From contig DHVK01000012.1 of NCBI GenBank assembly GCA_002412625.1, forward strand, positions 43,767 to 107,766: DNA of 64,000 nucleotides, read 5' to 3'. Every line of letters begins with the position of its first letter. Position 1 is the stretch's first letter. This document shows positions 9,007-17,984 of the stretch, in pieces. Source of the stretch: Cloacimonetes bacterium UBA5210. Its GTDB lineage: Bacteria; Cloacimonadota; Cloacimonadia; Cloacimonadales; Cloacimonadaceae. The notes below the pieces were generated by a model. That model was not told the DNA's origin. It ran no database searches and saw only the letters and a list, made by a program, of their open reading frames with translations. The translations under genes were made by a program, and so were the position numbers.

Positions 9007-10715
9007 GATAGCTCCTCGCCTCTCAGGGGCAGGATGATGGTGAAGTTACTGCCTATTCCCACTTCACTGGTCACCGATATCTCGCCTCCCATTTTCCCGA
9101 TGATTTTCTGGCTGATGAACAACCCCAGCCCGCTCCCTTCGTATTTGCGATCCATCCCCATCTCCACCTGCATAAAGGGTTGGAACAATTTATCCAGCAT
9201 GTCTGCGGGAATCCCGATACCGGTATCCTCGATGCTCAGATGAAGCAAACCCTCATGCTCGAAAGAACTCAGACATACATGGCCGGTTAAAGTGAACTTT
9301 ACCGCATTGCCTAAAAGATTGAAGAGAACCTGATCAAGTCTGCGGCCGTCCGTGTGGATCGTCCGTGGGCTTTCGCCTGCTTTGAGGATCAATTCGATGC
9401 CCTTTTCCTGGGCCTGAGCACCCATCGTGCTAATGACCTTTTCCAGCAGAGGTGCCAGCTCCAGCTCGGTATAGTGTAATTCCAGCTCTCCGGCTTCGAT
9501 CTTGGAAATATCCAACACATCATTGATCAGGGAAAGCAGGTGCCGGCCACTGGTTTGCACGATCTTCAGCATCTTGAGCTGTTCCGGATTGAGCGCTCCG
9601 GGCATCTCTTTCAGCAAGATTCCCGTGAACCCGATCACCGAATTCAGCGGTGTGCGCAGTTCATGAGACATAGTCGCCAGGAACGCGGATTTCAGCATGT
9701 CTGCCACTTGCGCTTTGTGCATGGCCAGAGCCAGCTCTTCGGTGCGTTCCTCAATGCGTTGTTCCATTTCCAGATTTGCCTGCATCAGTTCTGCCGTACG
9801 CTTGCGAACCTGATGTTTGAAGAGCACTGCTCCCACCATGGACAGCACCAGCGTAACCAGCAGGATGCTCCCGCCCCAAATGATCCACAGCGGGATGCGG
9901 TACTCCTGGGCCTCGCTGGAATGTTTCCTGAGGATTTTGTAATACACGGTATCCGGTCTTCGCTTAAGCTGGATGATATGCTGATCAATTGTGTCCAATA
10001 TCTCTGCATTCCTTCCTTTGGGAGCAGCAAAAAACAATGATGCCGGCTCAAACAGGATACCTGTTTCCTCCAGATTATATCTTAGGGCATTCATCCTGCC
10101 GAAATAGTTATTCGTCGCCGCGACATCTGCTTTGTGGTCTTGCACCAGTGCCAAAACATCCTCAAACGTATCTGCCGTCACCAAGCTTGAGTTCATGCCA
10201 AACCCGGTGATCATATCACTCAGCACATTTGCTTGAATGGAATTGTGCAACACTGCCAAGCGTAGGCCGTCCAGATCTTCAAACGATTTGATCGCATTTC
10301 CCTTGCGGGCATAAAGCTGTGTCCAGCTAAACAACACCGGGCTTTGGTGAAAATCCAGGAGCTTGGCCCGCTCGGAACTATACGCCACATCCGGCACAAG
10401 ATCCAGCTCGCCTATTTGCAGAAGACGCAGGTTGTTGTCCCAGTTGTCTTTGTGATACTCGATTTCCCAGCCTTCGGCAGTTGCTATATGATTCAGGATG
10501 TCCACAAAGATGCCGGCGGCTTCACCGTGTTCGTCCCAATATGTCTTGGGTGGATTTTGTGTAAGCCCGACCCTGAGAGTTCGACCATGTAGCTGAGACC
10601 CGAATGTGAGGAAAATCAGCAGAGCGAATAAGGCGCAAAAAGCACCTTGGGTGGTTTTTACGCCATCACCGGCACTCATTATGGAGCGGCTATCATTTGC
10701 AATCAAATCTCGCAT
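8982..10715 (-). CDS. Membrane sensor histidine kinase with solute-binding periplasmic domain
   Basis: 577 aa. An N-terminal hydrophobic segment (about 24-42) is followed by a family-3 solute-binding domain (begins LRVGLTQNPPKTYWDEHGEA; about 47-275), a membrane helix (IPLWIIWGGSILLVTLVL, about 278-300), coiled coil, HisKA (ATMSHELRTPLNSVIGFTG) and HATPase (NLLGNAVKFT, DTGIGIP, GSGLGLF). The architecture is that of BvgS/EvgS-type kinases, which sense small periplasmic ligands. AAGGG lies upstream of the chosen ATG. First gene of the phosphorelay operon. Ligand unknown. Confidence 0.92.
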   Translation of the reverse strand: MRDLIANDSRSIMSAGDGVKTTQGAFCALFALLIFLTFGSQLHGRTLRVGLTQNPPKTYWDEHGEAAGIFVDILNHIATAEGWEIEYHKDNWDNNLRLLQIGELDLVPDVAYSSERAKLLDFHQSPVLFSWTQLYARKGNAIKSFEDLDGLRLAVLHNSIQANVLSDMITGFGMNSSLVTADTFEDVLALVQDHKADVAATNNYFGRMNALRYNLEETGILFEPASLFFAAPKGRNAEILDTIDQHIIQLKRRPDTVYYKILRKHSSEAQEYRIPLWIIWGGSILLVTLVLSMVGAVLFKHQVRKRTAELMQANLEMEQRIEERTEELALAMHKAQVADMLKSAFLATMSHELRTPLNSVIGFTGILLKEMPGALNPEQLKMLKIVQTSGRHLLSLINDVLDISKIEAGELELHYTELELAPLLEKVISTMGAQAQEKGIELILKAGESPRTIHTDGRRLDQVLFNLLGNAVKFTLTGHVCLSSFEHEGLLHLSIEDTGIGIPADMLDKLFQPFMQVEMGMDRKYEGSGLGLFISQKIIGKMGGEISVTSEVGIGSNFTIILPLRGEELSCKKPSSS

Positions 10716-10890
10716 AACATTCCCTTAACACCTCAGCATCGTTATCAATTTTGGCCCGTGCTGATTGCAAACCAAATACCATGATAATCCATATTCATGC
10801 TTTTTGCAAGCATACTTTGTGTAGCTTGCCGCAGGTATCATGCTTTGCGAAATGCCTTGACCACCATCAATGGTGCCGGATTGTTGGCGC

Positions 10891-12246
10891 ATGAAAAAAA
10901 TCCTCTTTGTTGCGCTCAATAGCAGTTGGAGCCAGTCCAACCTCGCTTTCTATTATCTTAGAGAAGTGATTCGCGATCTTGAATTCACCTCCACCATCGC
11001 GTCCTTTACGCTGAAAGAACCGCTGCATCAGGTGATGGAAGATATCTATGCACGGTGTCCGGATGTGATCTGCATGTCTGCATACATCTGGAACAAGATA
11101 TACCTGCAGTCCTTGCAGCGGGAGCTAGCCAAAATTCTGCCTCAGGCCAGCTTCGTGATCGGCGGTCCGGAAGCTGCAGCGTTTTCGGATGCCGCTCGAG
11201 CCACTGTCATCATCGGCCCGGGGGAGGCAGCTTTTCGCGAACTGGCTGTGCAGGGTTTCCCGCCCCGAGCAGACCTTGGCTCCATCGCGCAGCTAGCTCT
11301 GAAAGAACTTCCCTTTCCTTATCATCCGGAAGATTTGGCGTTTCTCGCCGATCATCTGATCTACTATGAATGTTATCGGGGCTGCCCATATTCCTGCGTC
11401 TATTGCCTTTCTTCCTGCGACAAACGGCACGAGCCGCGCTTCGATGTTTCCCGAATGCAGGATCGCGACAAGCTGCACCGGGAGTTATCGGCTTTGGTCG
11501 CCCTTAAACCCCGCACGCTGAAGTTCATCGATCGCAGTTTCAATATCCAGAAGGATCTGGCGCACGAAATCTGGAACTTCGCCATAGAGCAAGATTTGGA
11601 TTTTGATCTGCACTTTGAGATCTATCCGGATCTGGTGGAAGAGCGCGATATCGAGCTGCTGGCGCGGGCTCCGGAAGGCCGCATCCGCTTTGAAGTGGGC
11701 ATTCAAAGCACAAACGACGCCGTGCTGAGGGCTTGCGGCAGAAATTCAGATTGGCAGAAATCCCGCGCTACACTGCTGGCACTCAAAGAACGCACAAATG
11801 TTCGCGTTCACGCGGACTTGTTGGTTGGTCTGCCCGGAGAAGATTTTGGCTCGATTACCCGTTCTCTTAATGAACTATGTCTCTGCGAACCGGCGGCGAT
11901 CCAACTGGGCATGCTGAAAATCCTGCCGGATACGCCGATGCGCGAAATTGCGCTGGAACGCGGATATCTGTGGATGGATCTGCCCCCTTATCAGATTCTC
12001 TGTTCAGACACGCTTGATTTTGCCTGCTTGTGCCTGCTGGACGATTTTGCGCATCTCCTCAGCCTATATTGGAACAAGGAAGAGTACCCCCGGCAGTGGC
12101 ATCAACTGTTGCAGAAGCATTCCGCGGACCATGTTTTGCAAAGCTTGCGGGAACTGCACAAAAAACATGAGCTGCCCCTGCACAGCGTTTCCCGCCAAAA
12201 ACGGGAGATGATTATGCAAAGCTTGGTCGAGAAGCTTTTGGGCTAA
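10891..12246 (+). CDS. B12-binding-domain radical SAM protein (DUF4080-like)
   Basis: 451 aa from ATG 10891 (MKKILFVALNSSWSQSN). The N-terminal Rossmann-like cobalamin-binding type domain spans about 1-130. The radical SAM core follows, with the 4Fe-4S motif CYRGCPYSCVYC (about residue 162), and then a C-terminal extension of about 90 residues. Such enzymes use S-adenosylmethionine and a cluster for radical methyl transfer or rearrangement. I think it belongs to the group annotated as B12-binding radical SAM with DUF4080, but this is from memory of the layout. Substrate unknown. It stands alone on the plus strand, divergent from the sensor operon. Confidence 0.85.
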   Translation: MKKILFVALNSSWSQSNLAFYYLREVIRDLEFTSTIASFTLKEPLHQVMEDIYARCPDVICMSAYIWNKIYLQSLQRELAKILPQASFVIGGPEAAAFSDAARATVIIGPGEAAFRELAVQGFPPRADLGSIAQLALKELPFPYHPEDLAFLADHLIYYECYRGCPYSCVYCLSSCDKRHEPRFDVSRMQDRDKLHRELSALVALKPRTLKFIDRSFNIQKDLAHEIWNFAIEQDLDFDLHFEIYPDLVEERDIELLARAPEGRIRFEVGIQSTNDAVLRACGRNSDWQKSRATLLALKERTNVRVHADLLVGLPGEDFGSITRSLNELCLCEPAAIQLGMLKILPDTPMREIALERGYLWMDLPPYQILCSDTLDFACLCLLDDFAHLLSLYWNKEEYPRQWHQLLQKHSADHVLQSLRELHKKHELPLHSVSRQKREMIMQSLVEKLLG

Positions 12247-12295
12247 GCATATGCAGCGCAAGCTGCCCCGTTTCTTGCTCACCAAAGCCGGGATC

Positions 12296-12357
12296 AAGCT
12301 GATCTTGAGCCCTTATCAAGCGGTGAGTATGGGAGAATAACAGCTTCAGTTCAGCTT
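12296..12357. repeat. 62-bp palindromic intergenic repeat, copy 2
   Basis: Begins AAGCTGAT, ends TCAGCTT, with the shared core GGGAGAATAACAGC. It aligns without gaps to the copies at 2764 and 23016. Similarity to copy 1 continues downstream of the arm (both carry GAATCCGGC about 15 bp after it). It lies in the 286-bp gap between the radical SAM gene and rplU. A TTGACA at 12474 lies in the same gap but no matching -10 box is evident. Confidence 0.7.
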
Positions 12358-12535
12358 AATACAAGCCTGGTGAATCCGGCAGCAAGGTGGTGAAGGATGG
12401 TGACCAGAGCTCAGAAAAGCAGGATTATGCACAGCTTATGGGCTTGAACTGCAAGATCTGCAAAGCTTTCTGCTTGACAGATATCCGCCCTCGAAAAACC
12501 ATGCCTTTCCATACAGTAATTTATAAGGAGATATG

Positions 12536-12850
12536 ATGTACGCCATCGTCGACATTAAAGGATTTCAGTTCAGGGCTGAAAAAAACGCAGTACTTCGCGT
12601 TCCCTTGCTGAATACGGCAGAGCCTGGTCAGATCGTTGAATTTGACCGCGTACTCTTGGTCCGCAAGGATGAAGAAGTATTTGTTGGCACTCCCGTAATC
12701 GAAGGCGCCGCGATCGTAGCAGAAGTTATCGAACACGGTAAAGGTAAAAAGAAGATAATCTATCATCACAAACGCCGCAAAGGCTATAGAGTGAAAAAGG
12801 GTTATCGCGAGCAATTCACCGATATCAAAGTTACCGAGATTCGGGCTTAA
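12536..12850 (+). CDS. rplU: 50S ribosomal protein L21
   Basis: 104 aa (MYAIVDIKGFQFRAE...), normal for L21, which binds 23S rRNA in the large subunit. The second of two consecutive ATGs is chosen because AAGGAG at 12525 is then 5 bp away and the family begins MYAI. The C-terminal basic stretch HHKRRKGYRVKKGYREQ is characteristic. It precedes rpmA by 14 bp, the nearly universal rplU-rpmA pair. Confidence 0.97.
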   Translation: MYAIVDIKGFQFRAEKNAVLRVPLLNTAEPGQIVEFDRVLLVRKDEEVFVGTPVIEGAAIVAEVIEHGKGKKKIIYHHKRRKGYRVKKGYREQFTDIKVTEIRA

Positions 12851-12864
12851 GGAAGGTTTGAGAT

Positions 12865-13125
12865 ATGGCACATAAGAAAGGTGTTGGAAGTAGTCGTAAC
12901 GGTCGTGACAGCAATCCCAAGTATCGCGGAGTGAAAAAGCACGCGATGGAATTGGTGACCCCCGGCAATATCATTCTGCGCCAGAAAGGCACCAAGATTC
13001 ACCCCGGAGCCAATGTCGGCATCGGGCGCGACTTCACCATTTTCAGCCTCATCGATGGTCACGTGAAATTCGTTACCAAGAAAGCAGGCAAGAAATTCGT
13101 AAGCGTTGAACCTATCAGCGAATAA
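12865..13125 (+). CDS. rpmA: 50S ribosomal protein L27
   Basis: 86 aa. The N-terminus MAHKKGVGSSRNGRDS is the classic L27 signature; its tail reaches the peptidyl transferase centre. It lacks the cleavable N-terminal extension seen in Firmicutes, consistent with a Gram-negative type lineage. Co-transcribed with rplU; no obg/cgtA gene follows, and a strong terminator closes the operon. Confidence 0.98.
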   Translation: MAHKKGVGSSRNGRDSNPKYRGVKKHAMELVTPGNIILRQKGTKIHPGANVGIGRDFTIFSLIDGHVKFVTKKAGKKFVSVEPISE

Positions 13126-13150
13126 GTAATTTAGAAAAGTTAGAGATAAT

Positions 13151-13187
13151 CAAACAGCAGAGTTTTTGGCTCTGCTGTTTGTTTTTT
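13151..13187 (+). terminator. Intrinsic terminator of rplU-rpmA
   Basis: A perfect 12-bp stem (CAAACAGCAGAG / CTCTGCTGTTTG) with a 7-base loop, immediately followed by a run of six T. It lies 25 bp after the rpmA stop. Confidence 0.93.
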
Positions 13188-13198
13188 GGGGATAAAAC

Positions 13199-13948
13199 TT
13201 AGTGGATGTGGGTCGCGAGGATCGAAGCCATTTCGCCGCTATCGATCAAATCCTGCAAGGCCTTGCGCACAGCCTCGTTGTGCTTACCGTTGCGGGGCAT
13301 GGCTATGGCATATTCTTCTACAGAGTTCAGCTTTAAGCCAATCGTCAGCGGGTATATCTTGGAAAAGCCGTAGGCAGCGCTGCTATCATTGACCACAAAA
13401 TCGATCTTGCCATTTATTAAATCCTCTATTGCCTCTGTGTTGCTTACATAGAGGACTAACCTGTCCCGATGCATCAGGTCTTTATCGACAAGGTTCTCCA
13501 TGATGTACTGGTGGGCGGTGCTGCTATGCAAGACACCGATCTTGAAGCGCCCCAGCTCTTCTTCGGACGCCGGCATAACCGGGCTTTTATTCGAGCCGAT
13601 CAGCACCTGATGAGCAAGGTAGTAGGGCCGGGTGAATTCTACCTTGCGGGAGCGTTCTTCGGTGATGGACATTGCAGAAATCACCAAATCCACCTTTTCG
13701 GAAAGCAAAGCATGGAGCAGGGTGTCAAACTCCATATTGATGATCTCGTAAGGTAGATCCAGCTTTTCAGCGATCTTGTGGCTTAAATCAACATCCACAC
13801 CCACAAAGGCGCTGTCCACGATCGATCCGAAGGGAGGGAACTCTACATTCATCCCCACGCGGAGCACCTGCTTTTCTTTGGGACTGCAGGAGCTGAACAA
13901 AAGGATGATGGTCAGGATAGCGCATAAATGGACAAGCATGTACTTCAT
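13199..13948 (-). CDS. Amino-acid-type ABC transporter substrate-binding lipoprotein
   Basis: About 249 aa from ATG 13948, which follows GGAG at good spacing and opens a signal sequence ending in a lipobox (LLFSSC); nearby in-frame ATGs at 13957 and 13963 are alternatives. The mature part is a family-3 solute-binding protein (LRVGMNVEFPPFG, then DLVISAMSITEERSRKVEFT) that captures polar amino acids or similar ligands in the periplasm. No permease or ATPase gene is adjacent, so it may serve a distant transporter or act in sensing. The binding domain is related to that of the sensor kinase at 8982. Confidence 0.88.
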   Translation of the reverse strand: MKYMLVHLCAILTIILLFSSCSPKEKQVLRVGMNVEFPPFGSIVDSAFVGVDVDLSHKIAEKLDLPYEIINMEFDTLLHALLSEKVDLVISAMSITEERSRKVEFTRPYYLAHQVLIGSNKSPVMPASEEELGRFKIGVLHSSTAHQYIMENLVDKDLMHRDRLVLYVSNTEAIEDLINGKIDFVVNDSSAAYGFSKIYPLTIGLKLNSVEEYAIAMPRNGKHNEAVRKALQDLIDSGEMASILATHIH

Positions 13949-13983
13949 CGTCTTCATCTCCATGTTTCGGGTTATGAAATGAA

Positions 13984-14014
13984 GATGCCCGATCCTGGGA
14001 TCGGGCATCAAAGA
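13984..14014 (-). terminator. Hairpin terminator after the NfeD-like gene
   Basis: GATGCCCGATCC and GGATCGGGCATC form a nearly loopless perfect stem (13984-14009). On the minus strand it follows the stop at 14020 and is trailed by TTCATTTCA, a moderate T-rich tract. It probably separates the NfeD-like gene from the binding-protein gene. Confidence 0.7.
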
Positions 14015-14019
14015 TTGGG

Positions 14020-14463
14020 TTAGGTTATCTTCTTTACTATCAGTTTGTTTCCGTCGATACCGACAACGCTTACGTGTTCTCCCGCGTCGATGGCTTGGTT
14101 GTCTTCCGAGACGGCCACCCACTCTTCTCCACCTACTTTCACGTGCCCTCTGGCGTCGGAGAGAATCGCGGTGGTCACTTGGCCGTTCTTCCCTTTCAGG
14201 GCAAAGACGTTCGTTTCTTCACCGGGGTGTGCCAAGACTTTCTTGCCCAGTTTTCGCATGAAAAGAAAAGCGATGAAGCTGATCACGGAAAACAGTACTA
14301 TCTGCAACAATACATTGCTCTGCATAAACGGGACGAGCGCGATCAGGCCTGTCGCTATGGCGCCGATGCCCAGAGACACAAAGAAAAAAGCCGGATCAAA
14401 GATCTCGATGATGATAAAGATGATCCCCAGGATCATCCAAACGTGCCAGGCTAATAGTTCCAT
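14020..14463 (-). CDS. NfeD-like membrane protein
   Basis: 147 aa from ATG 14463, preceded by AGGAG; a TTG-initiated extension is less likely. Two or three N-terminal membrane helices (WMILGIIFIIIEIFDPAFFF and two following hydrophobic stretches, about residues 5-70) lead into a small C-terminal OB-fold-like beta domain (about 80-147; GHVKVGGEEWVAVSED), the layout of short NfeD proteins. These partner SPFH/stomatin proteins or membrane proteases, but no such partner is adjacent. It follows the DUF4349-like gene closely, so the two are probably co-transcribed. Confidence 0.82.
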   Translation of the reverse strand: MELLAWHVWMILGIIFIIIEIFDPAFFFVSLGIGAIATGLIALVPFMQSNVLLQIVLFSVISFIAFLFMRKLGKKVLAHPGEETNVFALKGKNGQVTTAILSDARGHVKVGGEEWVAVSEDNQAIDAGEHVSVVGIDGNKLIVKKIT

Positions 14464-14484
14464 AACAAACTCCTGCAAAAGCTC

Positions 14485-15399
14485 TTATTTGTTTTCGTTG
14501 TTTTCTTCTTCCTCGTTGGTTGAAGCACCTTTGTCTTTGTAGATACGCTTAATTTTGCGCTTGCTGTTTCCGCCATAACCGTAGCGGGAGGAAGATTTGG
14601 CGTAGTTCGAATAGCTGCCATAGCCGCCATAGTTGTAACTACCGCCCAAGCCACCGGCACTAAGCCCGCGAATACCTAATGCGGAAAGGAAAAACATCAG
14701 CAGCTTGGTTCCGAAGTAAACCAGAACCATGCCCACGGCGAAGATTCCCAGCCAGAAGAGATACATAAAACTCAGGTTTTTTGCTGTTTCCAGCCAGCTG
14801 TTACTTTTTTGCCGGGGGACCAGAGTGAGGTAAAGCAATGTGTTCTCGCCTTCACGAAGCTTGTCCAGATTGTTGCGTGACTGGTGGATCAGGCCGTGGA
14901 GCACTTCTTTGCGGCGGTTTTGTTGGTCGGAGGGGTAGCGAACTTTGTCCAGATCGGTTAGTTCGCTTTCGTAGCTTGCCAGGCGAGCAGTTTCAGTATC
15001 GTAATCAAGGTTGACCAGGGAGGTGTCGATCTGCTCGGTCTGTGAGCCCACGGATCCAAAAGTTCTAAGCTCGGCAATGATGTTCTCCAGTTCGTTCTGA
15101 GGGACGGTGAACAGATATGCGCCGGAGCTGCCTTCGTTTTGCTTGCGGATGCGCTGCTTGCCTTTTTCTTCCATGATCTTGTTGATGTTTTGCTGGGCTT
15201 TGGCGATGTTCTCCGAACTAAAGGAAACCTGCGCCTTGTTGATAAACTTCAGATCCCGAAACTCATTTGCACTGGGCTTGAAGTTGAATGTGGGCTTTTT
15301 GGTGCCTTGATTCTGAAACTGCACAATGGTAGCAGCCAGAGCCAAAAATACGATAAAGATTGCTATTCCACGTACTCTTCTTTTTGTCTTTTTGTCCAC
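14485..15399 (-). CDS. DUF4349-like membrane protein with Gly/Tyr-rich tail
   Basis: 304 aa. N-terminal membrane helix (about 11-27), a soluble segment with coiled-coil propensity (about 45-215), a second membrane segment (about 215-245), a Gly/Tyr/Ser-rich stretch (SYNYGGYGSYSNY) and a charged tail. The layout (anchor, coiled region with SLVNLDYDTETARLAS, second helix) resembles DUF4349 envelope proteins. Function unknown. It lies between recN and the NfeD-like gene, all on the minus strand. Confidence 0.65.
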   Translation of the reverse strand: MDKKTKRRVRGIAIFIVFLALAATIVQFQNQGTKKPTFNFKPSANEFRDLKFINKAQVSFSSENIAKAQQNINKIMEEKGKQRIRKQNEGSSGAYLFTVPQNELENIIAELRTFGSVGSQTEQIDTSLVNLDYDTETARLASYESELTDLDKVRYPSDQQNRRKEVLHGLIHQSRNNLDKLREGENTLLYLTLVPRQKSNSWLETAKNLSFMYLFWLGIFAVGMVLVYFGTKLLMFFLSALGIRGLSAGGLGGSYNYGGYGSYSNYAKSSSRYGYGGNSKRKIKRIYKDKGASTNEEEENNENK

Positions 15400-15411
15400 T
15401 TCGTTCCTCTT

Positions 15412-17100
15412 CTATTTCTTATTTATAAGTTCTTCCGCATGCTTCAATGCGGTCTGAGACAAGTTTCCGGAAAGCATTCGGGCAATCTCCGGGACTCGTT
15501 CTGCCGCGTTTAGAACACGCAGGGTAACACTTGTCTTTTCCTTGGCACTCTTCTCCACCGCGATGTGGGTGTCTGCCACTGCTGCGATCTGCGCCAAATG
15601 TGTGATGCACAATACAGGATGCTTCTTTGCGATTCCTGCGATGCACTCTGCAACCTTGTCCGCTGTTTTGCCGCCAATACCGCTGTCTATTTCATCCAAA
15701 ATCAGCAATCTGGCGCTTTCCTTGCTTACCAAAACTTCCTTGATGCCCAGCAGGATCCGGCTCATTTCTCCACCACTGGCAACCGCCGAGAGACTCTTCA
15801 GAGAGCTTCCGGGATTCGCGGAGAACAGAAATTCAACCATATCCGCTCCAGTCTCTGTTAAAGAAGACAAGGCATCGGATTGAATGTTTTCAGTTTTACG
15901 ATTCTTGTCAATCCTAATCTCAAAGCGGGCGTCTTTCATGGCTAGCTTACGTATGCTATCCTGTAGTTCCACATTCAGTTTGATGGCTGCTTCACGGCGC
16001 ATCTTGCTCAGGTCATTTGCGTTCTCGATCAGGGTCAAACAATCTCTTTCCAGCCGGTTACGCGTTTCCAGAATGGCGCTGTCGAAATCGTGTGCCGCCA
16101 TAATCTCCAGTTCACGCTGGGCAAAAAGCTGTTGCAAGTCATCCACAGATTTTACCTTGTGTTTGTGCAAAAGTGAATTGATCAGGTTCAAGCGTTCCTC
16201 GATCACTAATAGCCTGCCGGGGTCTGCATTCAGGCTGTCCATGATCGTGGAGAGCTCAAATGATGTGGAGCGCAAGGCCTCCAGCGCTTCGGTGAGGGAT
16301 TGGGCAGCGTTTTCCAGAGCGGGGTTCAGCCCTTTGTATTGAGCCAGCATCGCGGAGAAGTGGCTAAGCTGATCAAAGATGCTGCTCTCGCTTTCAAACA
16401 TGGCTTGGTGCATGCTTTGGGATAGATCCAGGATGTCCCTGGAGTGCGACAACAGATCAAACTCTTTTTGCAGTGCCTGGTCCTCGCCGGCTTTGATGCT
16501 GGCGCTGTCCAGTTCCGCGTGTTGATAGCGGTAGAGTTCGATCAGGTGCTTCTGCTCTTCCCGGCGGCGCTGCATATCTTCCAGTTCGGTCTTCAGGCGT
16601 TTCAGCTCGCGCCAGGCCACACGGAAGTCCTCTCTTTGCTTCAGGCAACCGGCATAACGGTCCAGAACTTCCAGCTGGTAGCCGGGGCTGAGGATCTTCT
16701 GTTGATCACGCTGGTGATGGAAATCCAAGAGCAAGGGCTTGAGTGTCTTCATCACAGAAGCACTCACCTTTCTACCGCCAATGTAATAGGTGGATTTGCC
16801 GCTTTTGGAGATCTCTCGCGCCAATAGCAGTTCGTCGTCTTTTTCGTTGTTGATTTCCTGAAGTTGCAGGCAAAGCTCATCGTCTCCACCCGGATTGAAG
16901 CTGGCTTCCAGATAGATCGGGCGCTCCTTGTCCCAAGCTTCCAGGCCGGCGGGGCTATCCCCAAAGATGATGCCGATTGAGCCTACCAGGATGGATTTCC
17001 CGGCACCGGTTTCGCCGGTTAAAACGGTCAAGCCGGGGCTGAACGGCAAGCGCAGCTCGGGCACCAGAATGTAGTTCTTGATATAGATTTCGCTAAGCAT
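15412..17100 (-). CDS. recN: DNA repair protein RecN
   Basis: 562 aa SMC-like ATPase that organises DNA ends in double-strand break repair. The N-terminal head has Walker A GETGAGKSILVGSIG, the middle is two coiled-coil arms (about 150-350), and the C-terminal head has the ABC signature region (SGGEMSRILLGIK) and Walker B LLILDEIDSGIGG. Its start touches the stop of nadK, in a tight run with nadK, rsgA and the M16C protease gene. Confidence 0.95.
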   Translation of the reverse strand: MLSEIYIKNYILVPELRLPFSPGLTVLTGETGAGKSILVGSIGIIFGDSPAGLEAWDKERPIYLEASFNPGGDDELCLQLQEINNEKDDELLLAREISKSGKSTYYIGGRKVSASVMKTLKPLLLDFHHQRDQQKILSPGYQLEVLDRYAGCLKQREDFRVAWRELKRLKTELEDMQRRREEQKHLIELYRYQHAELDSASIKAGEDQALQKEFDLLSHSRDILDLSQSMHQAMFESESSIFDQLSHFSAMLAQYKGLNPALENAAQSLTEALEALRSTSFELSTIMDSLNADPGRLLVIEERLNLINSLLHKHKVKSVDDLQQLFAQRELEIMAAHDFDSAILETRNRLERDCLTLIENANDLSKMRREAAIKLNVELQDSIRKLAMKDARFEIRIDKNRKTENIQSDALSSLTETGADMVEFLFSANPGSSLKSLSAVASGGEMSRILLGIKEVLVSKESARLLILDEIDSGIGGKTADKVAECIAGIAKKHPVLCITHLAQIAAVADTHIAVEKSAKEKTSVTLRVLNAAERVPEIARMLSGNLSQTALKHAEELINKK

Positions 17101-17984
17101 TATTTACCCAGATGCATCTTGTTACGCAGGATGCGGTAGAAAGTACGCTTGGAGAGCTTGATGAACTGCACTTCCCGGGGGGACGCGGTGATGTGGATCT
17201 CATCCTGATCCAGCACCGGGCAGATATTACAGCCGTCGATCTGCAGCCAAGCCGGTTGAGAGAGCTTGTAGATCTTCATGCAGAGCTTTTCATCGGAAGG
17301 AAACACCATGGGGCGGATAGTGAGCAGATGCGGGTTGAGCGGGCTTAGCACCATGGCCTTCATTTGCGGGGCCAGGATCGGACCTCCCGCGGAGAGCGAA
17401 TAGGCCGTGGAACCGGTCGGCGTGCAGACCACCATGCCGTCGCAACGAGCGTCAAACACATAGCGTCCCCGGGCAAAGATGCGGGCATTGATGAGTCCCG
17501 GGTTTTCGCCTTTATAGACTACCGCGTCGTTGAGCGCTTCAGTTTGCAGAAGCACCCGGCCCTCCCGCTTGAGAGTGCAGATGATCAGCATGCGGGACAG
17601 GATTTGATACTTGCCTGCCACCAGGTCCCGGATGGAAGCGCTGATCTCCGGCAAAGTGCTTTCCGAAAGAAAGCCCAGATAGCCCAGATTGATCCCCAGG
17701 ATCGGAGCATTGGCCTTTAGAGCCAGCTCCTTGGCTTTCAGGATGGTGCCATCCCCGCCAAAGACCAAGATGCAATCGATGGGTGGCACGACATTGCCAT
17801 TGTCGAAATCCACCACCTGCACCGGGTCTCGCAGGATCTCTTTTTGGGTACTCTCGCCATAGAAGAGCAGTTCCTTGCCGCCGTTGCTCTGCGCTTTATC
17901 CTCGTCCTTCAGTCTGTAAAGCAGGCTGAAGATGCTGTCTTTATCCGCAAAGCCGGGGTTGATGAAAACCGCAAAGTTTCTCAT
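17100..17984 (-). CDS. nadK: NAD kinase
   Basis: About 294 aa from ATG 17984, whose first bases overlap the rsgA stop (ATGA); an upstream GTG at 18002 is a weaker alternative. Makes NADP from NAD and ATP. The family motifs GGDGTILKA, NLGYLGFLSE and CTPTGSTAYSLSAGGPI are all present, the last being the NAD-binding and catalytic site. Translationally coupled to rsgA upstream and recN downstream. Confidence 0.95.
   Translation of the reverse strand: MRNFAVFINPGFADKDSIFSLLYRLKDEDKAQSNGGKELLFYGESTQKEILRDPVQVVDFDNGNVVPPIDCILVFGGDGTILKAKELALKANAPILGINLGYLGFLSESTLPEISASIRDLVAGKYQILSRMLIICTLKREGRVLLQTEALNDAVVYKGENPGLINARIFARGRYVFDARCDGMVVCTPTGSTAYSLSAGGPILAPQMKAMVLSPLNPHLLTIRPMVFPSDEKLCMKIYKLSQPAWLQIDGCNICPVLDQDEIHITASPREVQFIKLSKRTFYRILRNKMHLGK

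Noticed and set aside
12474..12502. TTGACA as rplU promoter
   Set aside because: No acceptable -10 box at 15-19 bp spacing; not listed as a promoter.
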